DNA of 64,000 nucleotides, from contig JAIQFY010000001.1 of the NCBI GenBank assembly GCA_020072965.1, forward strand, positions 1 to 64,000, given 5' to 3'. Source of the DNA: Terriglobia bacterium. Lineage in GTDB: Bacteria; Acidobacteriota; Terriglobia; JAIQFV01. Shown in pieces: positions 17,628 to 27,069 of the stretch. Numbering within the stretch: position 1 is the stretch's first letter; each line of letters begins with the position of its first letter. The position numbers and the translations under genes were made by a program. A model generated the notes under the pieces. The model did not search any database, had not been told where the DNA came from, and saw only the letters and a list, made by a program, of their open reading frames with translations.

Positions 17628-18259
17628 GAGGCGACCGGATCTTTCAGTAAGGCCGCAGGAGAGCTCTCAGTCACGGGCATCCACCCATTTACTGCCCCAA
17701 AAAGCCAGGATACCACTATCCCGTTAGATTCGAGATCATGGCACCCACTTCAACTGGGGTCGGCGTTCGCTGTTGTGTCGGCGACCACCTCGCGTCCTTT
17801 GTTGATCTTCCATCCAGCCTGAACCGTATGGTTCTTCCAGGGAAAAGCTGGCTTAGCAACGATGGGACTACCAGCGCTTAGATTCTTCCCGCCAAAACGA
17901 CTCACACTCCATTGGATGCATCATCCTTCCATCGGCGGCTATGATAAATGTTCGAACTATCATGAGACCCTGCCGGAGGTGCGAAGCCGGATTATCTCCT
18001 GGAACCGACTTGCTCTCGAGCATTGTGCATCGGCCCATGAGAGACAAGCGCCCCTCTTAGTAAAACCGACCTCACGGAGGCCCCCGGTCTCGCACGCTTC
18101 AAAGACCATGAAGCTGGGAATCCCACGTTAAAGGTTGAATTTTCCCCCGGCTCCATGGCAACTCCTTGGCGTATAATGACATCAATGCAATTAGGGGTTA
18201 CAAAGGTCATTCAGCTCATGCCTTATCCCGCCATTGTATGTTAACCCGGGGAGGCTCGC
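17628..18259. other. Divergent intergenic region
   Basis: This 630-bp stretch lies between PAP2 (minus) and the PEGA gene (plus). A TATAAT box at 18172-18177 could be the -10 of the PEGA transcript, but no good -35 is seen. Short frames here look non-coding. Confidence 0.35.
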
Positions 18260-18829
18260 ATGCCGGCTACACAAACAAAGGTCAAGAGAGTCCTGCTAGT
18301 CTTTTTCCTCAGCGCTTCATTTGTCGTTTCTTCTGTGGCATGGGCGGCGGACGAGCAGGCTAGCCCCACCCCAGGGAAAGAGGTGACCCCAGTCGAAGTG
18401 GCTCCCCATCGAACTCTAAGGGTTGGCGCCATCTCACTGGGAGCCTTCTATTCGTACTCTTCCGGCTGTCCGTTTCTCTATGGTTGCTATCCATACTTCT
18501 GGGATCCCTATTATTCCGGGTTCTGGCCAACCTATTGGTACTACCCTCCGTTTTATCCACCGGTCCAACTTCCCGGCTACTCCGGCCCTGGGCAAGGCGG
18601 AGAAATCAGACTAGAAACCAACGCCAAAACCGCCGAAGTCTATCTCAATGGCGCTCTTGCTGGAATCGCGGGACACCTGAAGAGTTTTTGGCTTGCACCC
18701 GGCGTCTATGAACTGGAGATTCGAACAGAAAACCGGGTCGTTTTTCAACAACGGATTTACGTCCTGACCGGGAAAACAATTCGAGTCAAAGCCACGCTGG
18801 CAGAAGAGAAAAAGGAGGCGCTGCCATGA
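18260..18829 (+). CDS. Exported PEGA-domain protein
   Basis: A 189-residue secreted protein. ATG follows a GGGGAGG SD. The signal peptide (1-30) ends AWAAD. A very aromatic Tyr/Trp/Pro-rich linker follows (about residues 72-112: PYFWDPYYSGFWP, YWYYPPFYPP), then a C-terminal PEGA domain (GGEIRLETNAKTAEVYLNGALAGIAG, WLAPGVYELEI). PEGA domains occur in surface and S-layer-like proteins. The gene overlaps the next by ATGA, so the two are translationally coupled and likely work together at the cell surface. Confidence 0.82.
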   Translation: MPATQTKVKRVLLVFFLSASFVVSSVAWAADEQASPTPGKEVTPVEVAPHRTLRVGAISLGAFYSYSSGCPFLYGCYPYFWDPYYSGFWPTYWYYPPFYPPVQLPGYSGPGQGGEIRLETNAKTAEVYLNGALAGIAGHLKSFWLAPGVYELEIRTENRVVFQQRIYVLTGKTIRVKATLAEEKKEALP

Positions 18830-19509
18830 GGGTGATTCAATGCTTGATCCTTCTGTTATCCTTTTCCCTGGTCGTGGTAGCCCAGGAGCGGCAGGGCATT
18901 GAGCCGCGCTCCACCCCCGGCGATTACATCAACCGCGCTATTGAAAAGGAGATTTCAGTCGGTGCGGCTCTCATGGCGCCGGACCAGGTGAGACACACCT
19001 TCGTGACTGACCTCAACCGCGGGTACATTGTCGTTGAGGTAGGGATCTACCCTGTCACTGGCAAAAAGGAGAAAATCGCCCTCGATCATTTCCTCCTCCA
19101 TTCCGGCAAGCTCGTCTCGAGACCTGCGGGGCCGACAGAGATTGCCCGGATCCTTCAGAAGACCAGCACCTCGGGACATGATGTTACGGTTTACCCCACG
19201 GCGGGGATTGGATACGAATCAGGTCCTCCGACCTATGATCCGTACGATGGCAGGACGCACGGCGGGGGTGTGCGGACGATGGCGGGCGTGGGAGTCGGCG
19301 TGGGCCGGTCTGGTCCGGGAGCGAACACCGAAGCAGACCGCAAGACCATGGAATCGGAACTCACAGACAAAGGCCTGCATGAGGGGGAAATCTCAGAGCC
19401 CGTCGCCGGCTATCTTTATTTTCCGGTGACTGGAAAGAAGTCGAAGGCCTCTTATCAGCTTGAATTCACTTTTGACGGGAAGAAGATTCTCTTGAATCTT
19501 GGTTCGTGA
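18826..19509 (+). CDS. Secreted protein of unknown function, coupled to the PEGA protein
   Basis: A 227-residue protein with a short signal peptide (1-19, ending VVAQ). Residues around 20-105 and 165-227 look like beta-rich segments. Each contains a similar phrase (IYPVTGKKEK and YFPVTGKKSK), suggesting an internal repeat separated by a Gly-rich linker (GGGVRTMAGVGVGVGRSGPG). No known family is recognised. It starts inside the end of the PEGA gene (ATGA overlap). Confidence 0.75.
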   Translation: MRVIQCLILLLSFSLVVVAQERQGIEPRSTPGDYINRAIEKEISVGAALMAPDQVRHTFVTDLNRGYIVVEVGIYPVTGKKEKIALDHFLLHSGKLVSRPAGPTEIARILQKTSTSGHDVTVYPTAGIGYESGPPTYDPYDGRTHGGGVRTMAGVGVGVGRSGPGANTEADRKTMESELTDKGLHEGEISEPVAGYLYFPVTGKKSKASYQLEFTFDGKKILLNLGS

Positions 19510-19565
19510 AAGGAAGGAAGGGATCCCGCTCTGATCAAACAGATATTGGAGCGCGCGGGCCGACC

Positions 19566-20738
19566 TTAGTGTGAAAGCATGAGAGCCGCGGAAGTGGGTA
19601 TTGATAGGGGAGAGTTGTTTTGGTTCTTGTTATTCTGCAGGGTTCGCTCCCGTACCTCCTCCCAATGGATGAATGGGACTTGCAGGAAATGTTTCACCAC
19701 CGCGGGATCAAACTGGGTTCCTGAACATCGGATGATTTCCTCTTTGGCAGCTTCATAGTTGGTCGCAGCGCGGTATGGCCGATCCGTGATCATGGCATCG
19801 AGGCAGTCCACCACGGAGAAAATGCGGGCTCCCAATGGGATACTCTCCCCTTTAAGACCTCTTGGATAACCCGTTCCGTCATATCTCTCGTGGTGAGCGA
19901 GTACGATTTCAGAGGCAAATTTGAGCCCGTCAATTCCCCTCAGAATCCAGCACCCGATTTGAGGATGTTTACGCATCTCCGTCCAGTTCTCTTCCGTTAG
20001 CTTCGAGGGCCGGAGCAGAATACTGTCGGCAACTCCGATTTTTCCGATATCGTGAAGCATAGCGCCACGTCCAATGTCGCCCAGCAAGTGGGGTTCAATG
20101 CCCATGACACGAGCCAGGTGAATTGTGTATTCTCCGACGCGCTTCGAATGGGCCTGGGTCTCGTGCTCCCTCGCATCCAGGGCGGTAACCAATGCCTCGA
20201 GGGCGATATCTGAGGAATCCTGCAAGCTCCGGAAGGCATGGCGCAGCTCGGTGGTCTGTTCCTTCAGAATTTCTTCCATTTGCTGGACATATTGTTCTTG
20301 ATTCAATCTCTGGAAGTGCTGCTCCAGGGCCCTTCGTACCCGGGTCACAATGTCATTCGACAAAAAAGATTTGAGGATATAGTCGACGGCCCCCAGCTGC
20401 ATGGCCTGCACCGCCAGAGAGACGTCATCGCATGCAGTTAACATGACGACCCCGGTCTGGCCGTAATTCTTGATGACCTGCGGCAGCAACTCGAGCCCGC
20501 TCATCCCAGGCATACGAACGTCCAAGAGGGCAAGATCGAAGGAACTTGTTGCAAGGATTGTTAGGGCCTCCCGGGCGTCGCAGGCTTCCTGGATTTCAAA
20601 TCCGGCTGCTTGCAGCCTTGCGCGGAGCAGCAACCGAATCGAGAGATCGTCGTCGACAATCAGGATGCGCTGTTTGAGGGAAGTGCTCTTGGCAAGTACC
20701 GGTTCGGTTGGCTGGGAGTGAAGGTTTATGGTTGTCAT
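19566..20738 (-). CDS. Response regulator with HD-GYP phosphodiesterase domain
   Basis: A 390-residue protein from ATG 20738, with a purine-rich upstream region (GAGGAGAGGAA). The receiver domain (about residues 24-140) contains VDDD, phospho-acceptor Asp in LALLDVRMPG and Lys in YILKSF. A coiled helix links to an HD-GYP domain with MLHDIGKIG (HD metal ligands) and HHERYDGTGYPRGLKG (full HHE and GYP signature), so it is expected to hydrolyse c-di-GMP when phosphorylated. Together with the REC-PilZ gene at 14.5-15.2 kb it points to c-di-GMP signalling. No cognate kinase is adjacent. Confidence 0.92.
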   Translation of the reverse strand: MTTINLHSQPTEPVLAKSTSLKQRILIVDDDLSIRLLLRARLQAAGFEIQEACDAREALTILATSSFDLALLDVRMPGMSGLELLPQVIKNYGQTGVVMLTACDDVSLAVQAMQLGAVDYILKSFLSNDIVTRVRRALEQHFQRLNQEQYVQQMEEILKEQTTELRHAFRSLQDSSDIALEALVTALDAREHETQAHSKRVGEYTIHLARVMGIEPHLLGDIGRGAMLHDIGKIGVADSILLRPSKLTEENWTEMRKHPQIGCWILRGIDGLKFASEIVLAHHERYDGTGYPRGLKGESIPLGARIFSVVDCLDAMITDRPYRAATNYEAAKEEIIRCSGTQFDPAVVKHFLQVPFIHWEEVRERTLQNNKNQNNSPLSIPTSAALMLSH

Positions 20739-21125
20739 ATCCCTGTATTCCTCTCCTCTGTGTTCTCTGTTCTTCTTCTTGACGCCATCGAGTTTGCGCT
20801 TCAACCCATTGGAGAATTCGGTCTCGAGGCCCCGCGATTGCAAAACGACTGGATCCGCACACCACCTTCGGCGGGTAAGCACCGAGACAATCTCCTTTTA
20901 GACCTAAATCATCACAAAATCTTCACACCCCCCAATTTATCAGAAGTATCGATCCATGCTTCCGGGACCAAGTCCCGCTTCTACACCCCTACTTTGCTTG
21001 TGCTCCAGCGCACATGGGTAAGTACCAGGAAAACTGCTCTTTAAGGGGATGGCGATTCAACTGCTTGAGTTGATGGCGCGACCAGCGTATCCTTCCGGCG
21101 AGATCCACTGAAACTGAGGCCCCAG
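20739..21125. other. Divergent intergenic region
   Basis: 387 bp separate the HD-GYP regulator (minus) from adenosine deaminase (plus). Promoters for both should be here, but none matches consensus well. No other feature is recognised. Confidence 0.35.
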
Positions 21126-22208
21126 ATGAAGCTCACCGACACCCTTCTTCGAGCCGCCCCGAAAGTACTCTTGCACGACCACCTCGATGGCGGCTTAAGA
21201 CCGCAAACCATCATTGACATCGCCCGGCAGACACGCTACGAGGGGCTGCCGACATCCCATCCCGGTGAGTTAGCTGAATGGTTTTTCAGGGGGGCGAATC
21301 GGGGCAGCCTTCCCGAGTATCTGGAGGGATTCAAGCACACCATTGCGGTCATGCAGACCGAGGAGGCGCTGGAACGCGTTGCGTACGAAATGATGGAAGA
21401 TATGCATCATGACGAGGTCATTTACGTCGAAACGCGGTTTGCCCCCATGTTTCATACAGCCCGTGGATTGCATTGGGAGGAAATAGTCAGTGCCGTGCTT
21501 CGGGGCCTGGAGCGGGGAAAGCGCGAGTTCAGGGTGGCGTTCGGGCTGATCATTTGCGGGATGCGGAACATGAAATTATCTCTTGAGATGGCGGAACTGG
21601 CCGTCGACTTCCGTGACCGCGGCGTGGTGGGATTCGATCTGGCCGGAGAAGAGGGCGGGTATCCGCCGAAGCGACATGTCGATGCGTTTCATTACGTCCA
21701 ACGTGAGAATTTCAGCATCACGATTCACGCGGGCGAAGCTTTTGGAAAGGAGTCCATCTGGCAGGCGATACAGTGGTGCGGCGCCCATCGGATCGGACAC
21801 GCCACCCGTCTCGTGGAAGACATGGCTCTCACCGATGGTCGAGTGGTTAAGCTGGGCACCCTGGCGCAGTATGTCCTGGATAAGCGAATACCATTGGAGA
21901 TATGCATGTCCAGCAATGTGCACACGGGCGCCGTCCCTTCTCTTCAAGCGCATCCCTTCGGAATATACTTCAAAGAGAAGTTCCGGGTCACCCTCAATAC
22001 GGATAACCGTTTGATGAGCAATACCTCCATGACCAAAGAATTCTCTGCCGCGGTTAAGCACTTTGGCTTGGGCCTGCACGATCTCGAAAAGATCACGATC
22101 AACTCCATGAAAAGCGCTTTTATCCCTTACGACGCGCGGTGCCGGATCATTTATGATGTGATCAAACCGGGTTATCAAAGACTCCTCAAGCGCGAAGCAA
22201 AAAATTGA
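21126..22208 (+). CDS. add: Adenosine deaminase
   Basis: A 360-residue member of the amidohydrolase superfamily. Zn ligands HDHLDG near residues 17-19, the HAGE motif (catalytic His and Glu), RIGHATRL and NTDNRLMS (catalytic Asp) are in the canonical order for adenosine deaminase of the type seen in actinobacteria. It converts adenosine to inosine and ammonia in purine salvage. It could also act on a related modified adenosine such as aminodeoxyfutalosine, and sequence alone cannot exclude that. A GAGG precedes ATG. The gene is monocistronic and convergent with the MFS gene, 18 bp away. Confidence 0.88.
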   Translation: MKLTDTLLRAAPKVLLHDHLDGGLRPQTIIDIARQTRYEGLPTSHPGELAEWFFRGANRGSLPEYLEGFKHTIAVMQTEEALERVAYEMMEDMHHDEVIYVETRFAPMFHTARGLHWEEIVSAVLRGLERGKREFRVAFGLIICGMRNMKLSLEMAELAVDFRDRGVVGFDLAGEEGGYPPKRHVDAFHYVQRENFSITIHAGEAFGKESIWQAIQWCGAHRIGHATRLVEDMALTDGRVVKLGTLAQYVLDKRIPLEICMSSNVHTGAVPSLQAHPFGIYFKEKFRVTLNTDNRLMSNTSMTKEFSAAVKHFGLGLHDLEKITINSMKSAFIPYDARCRIIYDVIKPGYQRLLKREAKN

Positions 22209-22226
22209 ATTTCACCATGAGAATCC

Positions 22227-23498
22227 TCAGGGCCGGCCGCCGGGAACAGTCGACAGGGGCAAGACTTTTGACCGAACCACCCGGGCAGCCGTGGGCGAGA
22301 TGCCGAACCAGAGCAACGCCCCCACCACGGAGAGAGCAGCTGCTACATAAAGGGCATTTTCCCACCCCATGCGATTCGCGAGAATGGGAGTCAGCGCCGG
22401 GGAAATTAACCCACCGATATTGCTTCCCATGTTCATCACACCTCCTGCCGCACCGCTCCTCCTCCCGGCAATCTCCATCATCGTGGCCCAAAACGGCCCT
22501 TCCACACTTAGAACCAGCGCCGTCGCGAAGGCCAGGCTCACAGCGGCAAGGTAGGGGTTACCGGTCCGCGCCCCCAGGGTGAGGAACACTCCCGCAAAGG
22601 TAAGCCCGAAAAGAGGAATGGCCCGACGGCCCCATCGCAGGCCCAGGGGGCCCGCCACCAGACGGTCAGAAATCATCCCTCCGATCGGGATCGAGAGGAT
22701 GGAGAGGATCCACGGAAGGCTGCTCAATGCCGCACTGCGGAGTAAATCGAAGTGCCGGACCTGCACGAGGTAGAGATAGAACCAGAACACAAAAATATAG
22801 CCCACATAACCTTGAAGCGTGTAGCTCAACGTCAGAAGAATGAAACTGGCGGACCGCAGTGAGGCGAGCGGTTGATCCGTCGACTTATGAAGGGAGAGAG
22901 GAAGATTCGGAAGCTCCGAATTCCGCAGGCGCCGCCAGGCCACGGCGACCACCATAGCGGGCAGGGCAGAGACCAGCAATGCCAGTCGCCATCCCCAGCG
23001 CACCATGATGGCCGTCAATACAGGAGGAGCCAGAGCCGAACCCAGCCCGATGGCCGCAATCACGATGCCATTGGCGCGGCCTTGATTTTCCGTCGGGATC
23101 CAGCGGGACACTCCCAGCGCGGCCGCGGGAAAGGTTGGAGCCTCTCCAACTCCAATGACAAATCGCAGCACCAGCAAGGCCGTGAGGACTCCCGCCGCGC
23201 TCCCCCTGAAAGGCCCCCAGCCGGCAGCCGACAGCAGGACTGTGCCCACGACCCACCAGAGTGCTGATCCCGCAAGCACACGCGGGGCGCCCCACCGATC
23301 CGCTAAGACTCCCCCCGGAATTTGCATCAAGGCATATCCCAGCAGGAAAGCGCTGAAGATCCGGCCCATTTGAATTTGCGAGAGTGAAAATTCGTTCATC
23401 AGAAGGGCGCCAGTCACGGAGATATTGACCCGGCAGAGGTAGCTGGCGGTCGCCGTGGCGGACAAGAGGGCCACCAGCATCCACGGTCGGCGAGTCAT
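22227..23498 (-). CDS. MFS transporter (anion:cation symporter-like)
   Basis: A 423-residue protein with about 12 membrane segments. The loop 2-3 motif GGVLADRWGAPRV and early RVNISV and NEFSLSQ segments resemble the ACS branch of the major facilitator family (hexuronate, glucarate or phthalate transporters). GVGEAPTFPAA in helix 4-5 supports this. The substrate is unknown. It begins in the last bases of a GNAT gene (ATGA overlap), so the two are co-translated. Confidence 0.85.
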   Translation of the reverse strand: MTRRPWMLVALLSATATASYLCRVNISVTGALLMNEFSLSQIQMGRIFSAFLLGYALMQIPGGVLADRWGAPRVLAGSALWWVVGTVLLSAAGWGPFRGSAAGVLTALLVLRFVIGVGEAPTFPAAALGVSRWIPTENQGRANGIVIAAIGLGSALAPPVLTAIMVRWGWRLALLVSALPAMVVAVAWRRLRNSELPNLPLSLHKSTDQPLASLRSASFILLTLSYTLQGYVGYIFVFWFYLYLVQVRHFDLLRSAALSSLPWILSILSIPIGGMISDRLVAGPLGLRWGRRAIPLFGLTFAGVFLTLGARTGNPYLAAVSLAFATALVLSVEGPFWATMMEIAGRRSGAAGGVMNMGSNIGGLISPALTPILANRMGWENALYVAAALSVVGALLWFGISPTAARVVRSKVLPLSTVPGGRP

Positions 23499-23956
23499 GA
23501 TTCCTCCAGCGACTTGTGCATGATGAGTTCGGAAGCACCTTTGAGAATGTAGTCCTTCAGCTCTCCAACCACTGTGTACCCCTGTCGTTCATACAAGGCC
23601 TTTGCGCCCGTGTTAAATGATGATACACACAGGAAAATATGCCTAGACTGCGGTCGAACATAGCCCTCGGCGAAGGCAAGCAGCCGGCTCCCGATTCCCT
23701 TGCCGCGAAACTCCCTGGCCGTGGCAATAGAAGCAATATAGGGAGAGCTCGCCAGTCCTCGGGGATGGAGGAGAACAAATCCGCACCGCTCGACCCCTTC
23801 GCGCGCGACAAAGAGCAGGTAATCCCGGTGATGACAAGCCGTCCGGCACTCTTCCAAACCCCTGCCAAGGGTGATCCAGGGATCAGTGCCCGCCATCAGT
23901 TCCGCGCACCACTCATGATCGGATTCGCTCGCAAGGGCAATGTCAAATGAACTCAT
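23495..23956 (-). CDS. GNAT-family N-acetyltransferase
   Basis: About 153 residues from ATG 23956, which has AGAGGA upstream; a longer frame to 24031 has no better start. The acetyl-CoA binding segment IATAREFRGKGIGSRLLAFAE (motif A, R/QxxGxG/A) and the C-terminal NTGAKALYERQGYTVVG are classic GNAT features. The substrate is unknown. Four-base overlap with the downstream MFS gene suggests the two handle the same compound. Confidence 0.87.
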   Translation of the reverse strand: MSSFDIALASESDHEWCAELMAGTDPWITLGRGLEECRTACHHRDYLLFVAREGVERCGFVLLHPRGLASSPYIASIATAREFRGKGIGSRLLAFAEGYVRPQSRHIFLCVSSFNTGAKALYERQGYTVVGELKDYILKGASELIMHKSLEES

Positions 23957-24441
23957 GTGATGCGATCCTCTGAACCTTCCCAGCCCTGTCTCGCGAGGAT
24001 GCCACCCCATGACAACCTGCCTGGAGAGCAATAAAGGATCCCTTGGGGTCCAGTGGGTCTCGGCGTATCAATGTAGCGGATCCCCCCGATAACGCCGGAG
24101 TATAGCATGCGGTCCGATGATGTTCCTCCTCCGGCCGGGATCAGCGCCCTCTCGTCTGGGAAATCGAGCCGCCCGGTTTCTTCTCTCCCATTGAGATGAG
24201 AAAGGGCTGTCGCGTCACCGAGGTATCTAGGCCTTTGTGGCCCCGGCACCCGGTTGCTTGCCAGAGGGGATATGGAAGTTTATTGTTGGAAGATCGTGAA
24301 TATTCAGTGGAATCGAATGAAACAACATTGCATCGCGTTATGGAAGCTGGGATCGAGCTTGACAGTCAAGCGGCCCGCCTCTAGACTGCCGCAAGCCTTG
24401 GCAGAGCTTTTAGCGTAAGACCGGTCTCCAGAACAAGGGGA
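23957..24441. other. Divergent intergenic region
   Basis: About 485 bp between the GNAT gene (minus) and the TPR gene (plus). No RNA, repeat or convincing promoter is recognised. Confidence 0.35.
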
Positions 24442-25638
24442 ATGAGAGAGGGGGAATCTGAAAGCAGCATGCCGGAATACAACAAGGCGCACAAACTCCA
24501 CATTGCTGCACTCAGCCTCTTCCTCAGCCTCCTCAGTGCGACCCTCAGTTTTCCACAAACAACCAGCTACTTTTACAAGGATGCCAGGGCCGATGCCATT
24601 ATTCGGCGTGGACTCCCGCTGTCTTACAACCTTGAATACACCGCAGCCGGGAAAGCCTGGGATGAATTGATTCAACTTTATCCCGATCACCCGGCCGGAT
24701 ATGTTTACAAGGCGGCCCTGATCTGGTGGCAAGCGGTGGAAGATCGGCAGAACAACCATCTTGAGATTCAATTTGATTCCCTTACGAAAACCGCCCTGGA
24801 GAAAGGAATGGCTTGGATCCAGAAGAACCCCCGCGACAAGCTTGCGCTTGCCTACATTGCCAGCGCGTACGGCAATCGGACTCGCTTTGACGCCACGGTC
24901 ACCCGGAGTTATTACTCAGCGCTTCGCAACGGTCAGAAAGGGCACAAATACGTGAGGATGGCGTACGACCTTGACAACGACTTTTACGATACCTACATCG
25001 GGTTGGGCTCCTACAATTATTTTACAGGCGCCCTCCCTGCGGTGATCAAGCCATTTGCCTGGCTCCTGGGCGCTCGCGGAAATAAGGAAGAGGGGATTCG
25101 ACAACTGCTTCTCGCTTCGGAAAAGGGGGAATATGCACAAACCGAGGCCAAGGTGGTCCTCCTGAGCGTTTACTTTTCAGAGAAACTGTGGGATGAGTAC
25201 GAGGCCATGCTTCAAGTCCTCATGAAGGACTACCCCCAGAATCATGTCTTCTATATGTGGGCATCGAATTATTTCATTATGACTCAGCGATGGGATAAGG
25301 GGATTGCGGTTTTCAAGAATGTTGAAAAGCTGATCCCTTCCGACCATAACGCCTCGGCCGTGGGCGCCCAGGCATGGCTGAATTACAACCTGGGGCGGAA
25401 TTATTTTGCCAAGCAGGATTACACCAATGCTCTGGACTGCCTGATTCGAGCTGAAAGAGCCGACTCCAAGAATCCGGTCCTGCTAGCCCAGCTTTATCTG
25501 CTCAAGGGGAATGCCCTGGATATGGCGGGTCGTCGAGGTGAAGCGTTGACGGCATATCAGAAGGTGCTGGAATATCCCGACATTGAAGATAGTCACTCGA
25601 AATCAAGACGCTACCTGAAATCGGGCTTCGGCCAATAG
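24442..25638 (+). CDS. Exported TPR-repeat protein
   Basis: Up to 398 residues. ATG 24442 or ATG 24469 (MPEYNKAHKL) could start it, and the latter gives a more usual signal peptide ending LSFPQ. The remainder is helical, with TPR-like units around residues 60-100 and 285-385 (LNYNLGRNYFAKQDYTNALD, GNALDMAGRRGEALTAYQK). A conserved central part (GLGSYNYFTGALPAVIKPFAWLLGARG) is typical of an uncharacterised acidobacterial family, as I recall it. Probably a periplasmic protein-protein interaction scaffold. Confidence 0.8.
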   Translation: MREGESESSMPEYNKAHKLHIAALSLFLSLLSATLSFPQTTSYFYKDARADAIIRRGLPLSYNLEYTAAGKAWDELIQLYPDHPAGYVYKAALIWWQAVEDRQNNHLEIQFDSLTKTALEKGMAWIQKNPRDKLALAYIASAYGNRTRFDATVTRSYYSALRNGQKGHKYVRMAYDLDNDFYDTYIGLGSYNYFTGALPAVIKPFAWLLGARGNKEEGIRQLLLASEKGEYAQTEAKVVLLSVYFSEKLWDEYEAMLQVLMKDYPQNHVFYMWASNYFIMTQRWDKGIAVFKNVEKLIPSDHNASAVGAQAWLNYNLGRNYFAKQDYTNALDCLIRAERADSKNPVLLAQLYLLKGNALDMAGRRGEALTAYQKVLEYPDIEDSHSKSRRYLKSGFGQ

Positions 25639-25750
25639 GCCGGCGCGGGAAGAAATCTTAGAGTTCTATCAAAAGAGGCGCTAGGGTGTGTTCTTAGTGC
25701 TTGCATGTAAAACCGGGCGAACATCGACACTTAACAATTTCTTCTGACCT

Positions 25751-26758
25751 ATGGATAACCTCACGCATACCCTGTTAGGAGCAGCCCTCTCGCGGGCCGG
25801 ATTCAATCAAAAAATGCGCCATGCCTCGGTGGCGTTGATGGTCGCAGCCAATCTCCCCGACATCGATATCGTTACCGGAGCGTGGGGGAACCTGGCCTAT
25901 CTTGAATCCCATCGTGGCATCACTCATTCAATGCTCGGGGTGACCGGACTGGGCCTTGTGTTTGCCGGTGTCATCTTCTTCCTGCAAAGAAAATCGTGGA
26001 GGAGGCATCCGGAGTCGTTCCGCGCCCCCTCCTTTCCGATGATCGCAGTGGTTTGCCTCGTGGGCACATGGAGCCACCTGCTCCTGGATTTCACGAATAG
26101 TTATGGGGTCAGACCTTTTATGCCGTTCAGCGATCGTTGGGTGTCCTGGGATATTGAATTTATTATCGACCCCATCATCCTGGCAGCCCTGGTGTGTGGT
26201 CTGGTGCTGCCGAGTCTATTTGCGTTGATTTCAGAGGAAGTCGGAGCACGGGCCAAGGCACGAGGGCGCGGAGGGGCCATTGTTGCCCTGATATTCATCA
26301 TGATGCTATGGGCCGTCCGAGACTGGAATCACCGCTCCGCGATTGCCAAACTTTCCGCGTTCACCTATCGCGGGGAAGATGCCGTTACCCTATTTGCATA
26401 TCCGAAACCTGCAAATCCCTTTCTATGGAATGGGATTGTCGAAACAGAACATGCCTATTTCACGCTTGAGGTGGGACCCGACTTCTCAGCCCTCAGTCTG
26501 AACAAAGCCAAGGTCTTCTATAAACCGGAAGATAATGAATTCTTGCGAGCCGCCCGGGAGACGCGCACTGCAAAGATTTTTTTGGGTTTTTCCCGGCTCC
26601 CTATTTACACCGTGACGAAACGAGGGGAAGACACTCTTGTTACAATTCATGACCTCCGTTTTGAATCGGCCACGAGGCGGCGAAGGGCCTTCACTACCAG
26701 CATCCTTCTTTCCAAGGACCTGCATGTGTTGAGTGAACAATTCAATTTCGCGGGGTGA
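25751..26758 (+). CDS. YdjM-like membrane-bound metal-dependent hydrolase
   Basis: 335 residues, 4-6 membrane segments. The N-terminal MDNLTHTLLGAALSRAG, ANLPDIDIV, HRGITHSM and WSHLLLDFTNSYG carry the His/Asp residues that define the YdjM/LexA-regulated membrane metal-hydrolase family. The C-terminal 130 residues form a soluble domain. The physiological substrate of the family is not established. The heptad repeat array begins 5 bp after its stop codon. Confidence 0.85.
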   Translation: MDNLTHTLLGAALSRAGFNQKMRHASVALMVAANLPDIDIVTGAWGNLAYLESHRGITHSMLGVTGLGLVFAGVIFFLQRKSWRRHPESFRAPSFPMIAVVCLVGTWSHLLLDFTNSYGVRPFMPFSDRWVSWDIEFIIDPIILAALVCGLVLPSLFALISEEVGARAKARGRGGAIVALIFIMMLWAVRDWNHRSAIAKLSAFTYRGEDAVTLFAYPKPANPFLWNGIVETEHAYFTLEVGPDFSALSLNKAKVFYKPEDNEFLRAARETRTAKIFLGFSRLPIYTVTKRGEDTLVTIHDLRFESATRRRRAFTTSILLSKDLHVLSEQFNFAG

Positions 26759-26763
26759 AAAGA

Positions 26764-27067
26764 GTTGTCAGTTCTCAGTTGTCAGTTGCCAGTGGGCAGA
26801 TTTCCACGGAGGTAAGCAACCCTCAGCTCTGACAATTCATTCCCGCGATTATTGCTATCGCCGAAAAGTACCCGCCTTCAATCTGCGGAAGTAGTTTCAA
26901 AAATGTTGTCTACGCTAAGACCGGATTGCCTTGGGGAATGGGGAAGAAATTTAGGGATTCTAAGGGGCGGCCGATTGAGGCGCTTGATGGGTTTACTTGA
27001 AATTATTTGGTAACCGAGAACTGGCAACTGTTCACTGGCAACTGAGAACTGACAACCGACAACTGAT
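26764..27067. repeat. Heptad tandem repeats in inverted arms between convergent genes (array A)
   Basis: The left arm (26764-26799) reads in 7-base steps gttgtca, gttctca, gttgtca, gttgcca, gtgggca. The right arm (27018-27067) is the reverse-complement type: aactggc, aactgtt, cactggc, aactgag, aactgac, aaccgac, aactgat. The arms flank about 220 bp and abut the stop codons of the YdjM-like gene (left) and the deacetylase gene (right). The transcript could fold into a long imperfect hairpin. Between the arms is a 55-codon open frame (26833-27000) without a normal start. Confidence 0.85.
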
Positions 27068-27069
27068 TT

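Noticed and set aside
23957-24031. Upstream extension of the GNAT gene at 23.5-24.0 kb
   Set aside because: No better SD and no family similarity in the extension; ATG 23956 fits the GNAT start.
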